Of a DNA stretch of 36,322 nucleotides, positions 31,541 through 36,322 are shown piece after piece (position 1 is the stretch's first letter; each line of letters opens with the position of its first letter). Location of the stretch: positions 1 to 36,322 of the forward strand of contig DGSY01000116.1 in NCBI GenBank assembly GCA_002394125.1. Reading direction: 5' to 3'. This DNA comes from Ruminococcus sp. UBA4350. Lineage in GTDB: Bacteria; Bacillota; Clostridia; Oscillospirales; Ruminococcaceae. The translations under genes and the position numbers were made by a program. Under the pieces are notes generated by a model. The model was given only the letters and a program-made list of their open reading frames with translations. It did not search any database and was not told the origin of the DNA.

Positions 31541-33934
31541 TCATTTCAGCGAAACAACGGTCACGCCGTCCTCGCCCTCGCCGTAAACGCCGGGACGGAA
31601 CGCCTTGACCTGCTTCATGCGGCGCAGATGATCGTGAATGCCCTTGCGCAGTGCGCCGGTGCCCTTGCCGTGGATGATCGTCACGGTCTCAAAGCCCGAA
31701 AGCAGCGAGCCGGCGATGAAATTTTCGGTCATCATGATGCCCTCGTCCACGGTACAGCCGCGGATATCCAGCTCCGTCGCCGCAGAACGGACACCCGATC
31801 CGCTTCTGCCCTTTTCGGAGCGCACGACGGTCGTATGCACCTTTTTCTGCTGCTTCTGCGCGGCCTGCTTCTTTTCGAGCCGCAGATTTTCGATCGGGAC
31901 ACGCGTTTTCATCGCGCCGATCTGCACGGTCACCATTTTGCCGGCCGGCTCCGCGATGACCGTTCCGATGCGTCCCATTGAGACGACCGTCACGGAATCG
32001 CCGATTTCCAGCGGGCGCGGCAGTGTATAATCGCTCTGCTCATCGGTATCGGATGCCTCATAGAGCTTGTTGATCGTCTGGTTTGCATGGGATTTCGCGG
32101 CAGCGGTCTTTTGTGCGAAGTCCGCCTGATCCTTCTGCTTTTTCAGTTCACGCAGCTCCTCCAGCAGCGCATTGGATTCCGCTGCGGTCTGCTCGACGAT
32201 GCGCCTTGCCTGTGCGCGGATGCGGGAAAGCTCCTCCTCGCGCCGCTGCTCCAGCAGCTCCGCCTGCTCGCGGATCTCCTTTTCATGCACCGCGATGCTC
32301 TCCTTCATGCGCGTCAGCTCGGCAAGCTCCTTTTCATGCTCTGCTCTGGCGCGGTCAAGCTGCTCGACCGCCTGCTCAAAGCGCTGGTTTTCCGAGCTGA
32401 TGAGCCGCTTTGCATCGGCAATCACATCCTCCGGCATACCGAGGGAGCCGGCGATCGCGAATGCATTGGATTTGCCCGGCGAGCCGATCACGATGCGGTA
32501 GGTCGGCTTGAGCGTTTCCAGATCGAATTCGCAGGAGGCGTTTTCCACATCCGGCGTTTCGAGCGCATAGCGCTTCAGCTCCTGATAATGCGTGGTGACG
32601 ATCAGCTCCGCGCCCTGCTGCCGCAGCCGCTCGATGACCGCGACGGCAAGCGCTGCGCCCTCGACCGGATCGGTGCCGGAGCCCAGCTCGTCGATCAGGA
32701 CAAGCGTGCGGTCATCGGCATTTTTGATGATCTCGATATCCTGCAAGGTATGTGCGCTGAATGTCGAGAGATTGTATTCGATGCTCTGGCGGTCGCCGAT
32801 ATCGACGAGGATCCGGTCAAATACCGAGATGCGGCTGCCGTCTGCCGCGGGGATCATCAGCCCGCACATCGCCATTGCCGTCAGCAGGCCGACCGTTTTC
32901 AGCGCGACGGTCTTGCCGCCCGTATTCGGGCCGGTGATGATGAGCGCATGATAATCCGTACCGAGCGAAAGGCTGATCGGGACGACGGTTTTCGGGTCAA
33001 TGAGCGGATGCCGCGCATTTTTCAGCAGCAGCGAGCCGTCCTCCGCGACCTGCGGGATCATGCCGCGCTGCATCGTGCCGAGTGATGCCTTTGCAAAATA
33101 CAGATTCAGCTCTGCCGCAATATCGTAGCCCTGTAAGATCGCATCCGCTGCCGCGCCGCATTCGGCACTGAGCTTGCGGATGATGCGTTCGGTCTCCTCC
33201 TGCTCCTGCGTTTCCAGCAGGCGGATATCGTTGTTTGCATCGACGATCGCCATCGGCTCGATGAAATAGGTCTGGCCGGTCGCGGAGGTATCGTGGATCA
33301 GACCGGCGACATCGCCGCGGTGCTCCGCCTTGACCGGAATGACATAGCGGCCGTCGCGGATCGTGATGATCTGCTCCTGCAAATAGGTCTGCATGGCGGC
33401 GGAGCGGATCATTTTTTCGAGCCGCTCGCGCAGATGAATGCCCGCCTGCGTGATCTTGCGGCGGATCTGTCCGAGCGCCGGACTTGCCGCATCCGCAAGG
33501 CGTTCCTCATTCTCGATCGAACGCTCCAGCAAGTCCGCGAGATACGGATTCGGCTGTAAACGCTCAAAGAGGTCGGAGAGGACAGTCTGCACCTGATCGC
33601 AGCGGGAATACCAGTCCGCCAGCGACGAGATCTGCCGCAGCAGTCTTGCGATCTCCAGCAGCTCCTTCAGGGAGACGCGGGCGCCGGACTGCGTTCTGCG
33701 GACGGCTGCACAGACATCCGTAAAGCTGTCGAAGGACGGCGAGCCGAAGCGCACCGAAAGCTGGAACGCATCCTCGGTCTGCTGCAATGCATAGCGGACA
33801 CGCGCCGGATCGCTGTCCGGTGTCAGTGCGCGTGCCAACTCCTTTGCTTTTTCGTTGGCTGCTTCCTGTGCCAGCATTTCCAGCACCTTTTGCAGCTCCA
33901 GTGTGATGTAATCCTGAGATAATTTTGTGTTCAT
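31541..33934 (-). CDS. mutS2: MutS2 endonuclease / ribosome-collision factor
   Basis: This 797-residue protein has a MutS-type ATPase core, with Walker A GPNTGGKTVALKTVGL, Walker B LVLIDELGSGTDPVEGAALA and VTTHYQELKRYA. A long coiled coil (about 510-630) and a C-terminal Smr nuclease domain (about 715-797, TELDIRGCTVDEGI and IIHGKGTGALRKGIHDHLRR) follow. Family members suppress recombination, and Bacillus MutS2 acts on collided ribosomes. Length is normal. AAAGGAAAG precedes the ATG at 33934. It follows recO by 55 bases and precedes the CPBP gene by 20. Confidence 0.97.
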   Translation of the reverse strand: MNTKLSQDYITLELQKVLEMLAQEAANEKAKELARALTPDSDPARVRYALQQTEDAFQLSVRFGSPSFDSFTDVCAAVRRTQSGARVSLKELLEIARLLRQISSLADWYSRCDQVQTVLSDLFERLQPNPYLADLLERSIENEERLADAASPALGQIRRKITQAGIHLRERLEKMIRSAAMQTYLQEQIITIRDGRYVIPVKAEHRGDVAGLIHDTSATGQTYFIEPMAIVDANNDIRLLETQEQEETERIIRKLSAECGAAADAILQGYDIAAELNLYFAKASLGTMQRGMIPQVAEDGSLLLKNARHPLIDPKTVVPISLSLGTDYHALIITGPNTGGKTVALKTVGLLTAMAMCGLMIPAADGSRISVFDRILVDIGDRQSIEYNLSTFSAHTLQDIEIIKNADDRTLVLIDELGSGTDPVEGAALAVAVIERLRQQGAELIVTTHYQELKRYALETPDVENASCEFDLETLKPTYRIVIGSPGKSNAFAIAGSLGMPEDVIADAKRLISSENQRFEQAVEQLDRARAEHEKELAELTRMKESIAVHEKEIREQAELLEQRREEELSRIRAQARRIVEQTAAESNALLEELRELKKQKDQADFAQKTAAAKSHANQTINKLYEASDTDEQSDYTLPRPLEIGDSVTVVSMGRIGTVIAEPAGKMVTVQIGAMKTRVPIENLRLEKKQAAQKQQKKVHTTVVRSEKGRSGSGVRSAATELDIRGCTVDEGIMMTENFIAGSLLSGFETVTIIHGKGTGALRKGIHDHLRRMKQVKAFRPGVYGEGEDGVTVVSLK

Positions 33935-33989
33935 AGCTTTCCTTTTCGGGGTAGGGGAATATGGATTTCAGATCATTCTATGCGGGCAT

Positions 33990-34787
33990 TCATTCCGCAA
34001 AGGGATCCTCCGGCGGCTGAAACAGCGGCGAGACCGGCTCTCCGCCGTGCAGCTCGCGGTAGAATTTCAGCGTCGGCAGCGAGAGACGGAGCTGATGCAG
34101 CAGATAGCCTTCGGCATATGCCGCAAACTGCGCTTCGCTTTCGCCCTTCAGCCGGAACTGAAAGATCCGGTCAAGCTCCGGATAGACCGCCTGCCGCGCC
34201 GCGAGCAGGACGGACGGCGTTACCTCCAGATCCAGCGGATGCCGCTCGAACCGGCAGTCCCGGCAGATCATGTCTGCATCGTGGATGCGCAGAACGGGAT
34301 GCGGCGGCAGATAATTCAGGCAGACCGGACAGCAGACCAGATTCGGCATCAGTCCCAGCTCCGTCAGCAGCCGCAGCTCAAAGACCGCCTTCACCAGCGC
34401 CGGCGGACGGTCATGCTCCGAGAGATGATGCAGTGCAAGCAGAAACAGCCGCAGCAGATTCGGCTGCGGCTGATCGGTCGCTGTTTTGCGGATCAGCTCG
34501 GAGCAATAGGAGGCCAGTGCCAGCGCCTCCAGATCGTTCCGGATGCCGTAGAATGCGCTGAGCGAGACGGCGCTGTCCAGATAGCAGCGGTCGCCGCTGA
34601 TGCGCAGGCAGAATTCTCCGTAGGAGAAAAGCTGCGTCACGGCGGCATATTTGCTTCCGGGCTTCCGCACCGACCGCGCCTGTACGGTTTTGATGCCGGA
34701 ATCGGTCAGCAGATCAAAGAGCTTGTCCGAATCCTTGTACGGGGTCTCCCGGATGACCAGTCCCCTGACGGTCAGATGTGTCTGCAT
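33990..34787 (-). CDS. recO: DNA repair protein RecO
   Basis: This 265-residue protein mediates RecA loading together with RecR. It has the N-terminal OB-fold part (LTVRGLVIRETPYKDSDKLF, then LLTDSGIKTVQARSVRKPGS) and a C-terminal helical domain. The zinc site is seen as CCPVC...CRDCR (PNLVCCPVCLNYLPP and DMICRDCRFERHPLD). The ATG at 34787 follows GAGGAG. The frame stays open to 34913, but that extension is Arg-rich and corresponds to the out-of-frame reading of the gene at 34714-34926, so it is not used. Confidence 0.95.
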   Translation of the reverse strand: MQTHLTVRGLVIRETPYKDSDKLFDLLTDSGIKTVQARSVRKPGSKYAAVTQLFSYGEFCLRISGDRCYLDSAVSLSAFYGIRNDLEALALASYCSELIRKTATDQPQPNLLRLFLLALHHLSEHDRPPALVKAVFELRLLTELGLMPNLVCCPVCLNYLPPHPVLRIHDADMICRDCRFERHPLDLEVTPSVLLAARQAVYPELDRIFQFRLKGESEAQFAAYAEGYLLHQLRLSLPTLKFYRELHGGEPVSPLFQPPEDPFAE

Positions 34788-34926
34788 AGGCAGTCTCCTC
34801 CGGTTCACAGCTGGCACGGTATGCAAGATATGCCTCGACCGTACCGTTCTGACAGAACGCGTCCCAGCGCTGCTGCCGGTTCTGCGCCGCGAGCCTGTCT
34901 GTAAAAAAAGCATTTTGATTTCGCAT
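34714..34926 (-). CDS. Small protein of unknown function overlapping recO
   Basis: This 70-residue frame starts at an ATG with a very good AAGGAGG at seven bases. It reads MRNQNAFFTDRLAAQNRQQR, then WDAFCQNGTVEAYLAYRASC and EPEETAYADTSDRQGTGHPG. The first 50 residues have coding-like composition; the last 24 codons overlap recO in another frame by 74 bases, which is unusually long. I do not recognise the family. Its ribosome binding site and start codon lie inside a long hairpin (34917-34964). An alternative is that the frame is a short leader that couples ribosomes to recO. Confidence 0.55.
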   Translation of the reverse strand: MRNQNAFFTDRLAAQNRQQRWDAFCQNGTVEAYLAYRASCEPEETAYADTSDRQGTGHPGDPVQGFGQAL

Positions 34927-34964
34927 ATGCAGTCCTCCTTACAAAGACTAGCATATGCGAAATC
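34917..34964 (-). promoter_or_regulatory. Long hairpin masking the start of the gene upstream of recO
   Basis: GATTTCGCATATGC and GCATATGCGAAATC (34917-34930 and 34951-34964) are a perfect 14-base inverted repeat, extended inward by AGTC and GACT after one bulged base. In the minus-strand RNA most of the AAGGAGG lies in the loop and the start codon AUG lies within the 3' arm. This is expected to hinder translation unless the stem opens. A T-run at about 34907-34901 is eight bases away, too far for a standard terminator. Confidence 0.65.
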
Positions 34965-34992
34965 ATTCGGAATTTACATGGTAAAAATTGCG

Positions 34993-36219
34993 TCAGCCCT
35001 GATCGTCCGCCAGAATATACCGCGGATCATCAAAGCCGTCCGAGACATCGCAGCGGTAGCGCAGCTCGCCTCCGCCGCTGAGACGGTCGTATTCATCTCC
35101 GGAAATTTCAAGTCTGACGGGCTTATCGTTATGCCGGAAATCCACATACCAGTGTGTTTCACGGGTACGCTCACGCTCATTCTCGCCGAGCGTGAACGAT
35201 TCGTAATACGGATCGGTGCCGGGCGTTCCGTTCGCGGTGACAGTCCGGCTGTCCACCCACGCATCGTATTCGTAATAATATTTTGTACGCTTTACAGTCG
35301 CATAGACCGGCTCGTCGTAATACTCTGTCTCATAATGCAGCGTGATAAGCGAAGGTGCTTTGGCACCGCAGATAAGTGTCGGGATCCGGAAGACACCGAA
35401 CTGTCCGTCACCGTAATCCGCCCAGCCGCCGTCGTCCCAGCCGCCGCCGTCATCCCAGCCGCCGCCGTCGTCCCAGCCGCCGCCGCCCCAGTCATCGTCG
35501 TCGTCGTCGTAATCATCGACCCAGACCTCGCGGGAACGCCGTTCGTAGTGGTCAATATAGGTATAGTCCTCCTCTGCCGTGCGGATCAGACGGGCATCGG
35601 CCGGCAGCTCCCAGCCGCTGTCCTCGAAGGTTCGCAGTTCCTCAATATAAACAGTGCTTTCCCAGCTTGGCGCATAGTCCGTGACCGTTCGCACTTTCTT
35701 GCTGCTGATGCTCTGCCAGACAGCTAATATCGCGGCATAGCCGAAGAACAGTACGAACGGGATCAGCACTATCAGACAGCAGACGAGTGTTGTTCTGTCC
35801 TTTTTGCGTTTGTATTTCGGATAGGTCTGCTGCTGCGGCGCTTCAACATCGTGATAGCGCTCCTTGCTCTCCGTGCGCGCCGCATTGCAGTAAACGCAGA
35901 CATCGACTGCATCGTCGTTCTGCTGATTGCAATAGGGACAGATCCAGTTCGGACGGTTGATGCGGACGGCATCCTGTCCGGAAACCTCATCGACAAATTC
36001 GACAAGATCATCGCGCAGATAGAATTTCACATTCCGCGCACGCGGCCTGCCGCAGTTCGGGCATTCCTTGTGATCGGCGCGGATGCCTTTGGTCTGACAG
36101 CTTGCGCAGTCCCAGTAGCCCCAGCGGTTGCGCTTTTTGCCGCAGCGAGGACACTTGACGCGGTCGCCGCTGATATCGGGCAGTCCGCACTGCGGACAGA
36201 TCCAGTTTGAATGCTGCAT
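34993..36219 (-). CDS. Triple zinc-ribbon membrane protein with WDDGGG repeats
   Basis: This 408-residue protein has three N-terminal zinc ribbons: C8/C11/C23/C26, C38/C41/C53/C56 and C94/C97/C108/C111. One membrane helix (about 144-168, LVCCLIVLIPFVLFFGYAAI) and a C-terminal part of about 240 residues follow. That part includes an acidic low-complexity stretch, DDYDDDDDDWGGGG followed by three WDDGGG-like repeats, and a Tyr/Glu-rich end. The first and third ribbons (NWICPQCG, NWICPYCN) are of the RanBP2-like or double-zinc-ribbon kind. AGGAGA precedes the ATG at 36219. Function is unknown; the neighbour upstream ends 38 bases away. Confidence 0.8.
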   Translation of the reverse strand: MQHSNWICPQCGLPDISGDRVKCPRCGKKRNRWGYWDCASCQTKGIRADHKECPNCGRPRARNVKFYLRDDLVEFVDEVSGQDAVRINRPNWICPYCNQQNDDAVDVCVYCNAARTESKERYHDVEAPQQQTYPKYKRKKDRTTLVCCLIVLIPFVLFFGYAAILAVWQSISSKKVRTVTDYAPSWESTVYIEELRTFEDSGWELPADARLIRTAEEDYTYIDHYERRSREVWVDDYDDDDDDWGGGGWDDGGGWDDGGGWDDGGWADYGDGQFGVFRIPTLICGAKAPSLITLHYETEYYDEPVYATVKRTKYYYEYDAWVDSRTVTANGTPGTDPYYESFTLGENERERTRETHWYVDFRHNDKPVRLEISGDEYDRLSGGGELRYRCDVSDGFDDPRYILADDQG

Positions 36220-36257
36220 ACAGATCTCCTATGTTTGATGCTGTGACGGAAGGTTGT

Positions 36258-36322
36258 TTACTGATCGAATTTCAGACCGAACTGCTCGATCATCATATCG
36301 CGGTTGCGCCAGTCCTCCTTGA
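36258..36322 (-). CDS. C-terminal end of an unidentified protein (5' partial)
   Basis: On the minus strand the frame entering from the right edge ends KEDWRNRDMMIEQFGLKFDQ and then TAA at 36260-36258. Only about 20 residues are visible, too few to name the family. It reads in the same direction as the zinc-ribbon gene, with a 38-base gap and no terminator, so they are probably in one operon. Confidence 0.65.
   Translation of the reverse strand, partial: KEDWRNRDMMIEQFGLKFDQ

Noticed and set aside
34788..34913. Longer N-terminus for RecO
   Set aside because: The extension is Arg-rich and corresponds to the out-of-frame reading of the neighbouring small gene. The ATG at 34787 with GAGGAG gives a normal RecO start.
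34901..34964. Hairpin upstream of recO as terminator of the zinc-ribbon gene
   Set aside because: The T-run is about eight bases away from the stem and lies in codons for NAFFT. The position of the ribosome binding site and start codon in the hairpin fits a translational element better.

Overview
The window looks like a chromosomal segment of an anaerobic, fibre-degrading Firmicute close to Ruminococcus (Oscillospiraceae). Four things suggest this: the end of an [FeFe]-hydrogenase, a dockerin-bearing xylanase/esterase of cellulosomal type, Gram-positive signals (strong AGGAGG ribosome binding sites, lipoproteins, sortase-like tails), and the Firmicute repair and translation genes mutS2, recO, mfd and pth. 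No rRNA, tRNA, CRISPR array, transposase or phage gene was recognised. Protein families were assigned by reading motifs, without a database search.

Layout, left half. Bases 1-2910 read rightward: hydrogenase C-terminus, terminator, consensus promoter, nadA, a DUF1292 protein, a YihY/BrkB membrane protein and a small zinc-ribbon membrane protein. Bases 3047-8231 hold a divergent stress module: an ECF sigma factor with its membrane-bound putative anti-sigma (minus strand) faces an FtsX-type ABC transporter (two permeases and an ATPase, plus strand). They share a strikingly symmetric promoter region at 4691-4793.

Bases 8445-15324 (minus strand) are the most interesting part. A consensus promoter and a cobalamin-type riboswitch with a terminator precede six tightly packed genes. 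These are a sortase-type anchored DUF4430 (transcobalamin C-terminal-like) protein, a membrane protein pairing an alpha/alpha-toroid with a second DUF4430 domain (the two-domain layout of animal intrinsic factor and transcobalamin), EcfT, a fused EcfA-EcfA', an isochorismatase-like hydrolase and an ECF S component. I read this as a candidate corrinoid capture and import system, with surface proteins handing ligand to an ECF importer under B12 control.

Bases 15327-15871 carry a cluster of a dispersed, transposase-less repeat about 160 bp long, with further complete copies at 25427-25586 and 29518-29677. Bases 15941-23393 are a rightward operon: hisJ-type phosphatase, papain-like lipoprotein, pth, leucine-rich-repeat lipoprotein, mfd. 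Bases 23475-25423 hold an anchored secreted protein and a lipoprotein with a possible carbohydrate-binding domain. On the minus strand follow a small membrane protein with an M50 protease (25607-26382) and a large GH30-CBM22-dockerin-CE1 enzyme (26470-29352). A phosphoribosyltransferase with a consensus promoter lies at 29681-30364.

The right end (30396-36322, minus strand) is a CPBP protease, mutS2, recO, a 70-residue gene whose start codon lies inside a long hairpin, a triple zinc-ribbon membrane protein, and the last residues of another gene.
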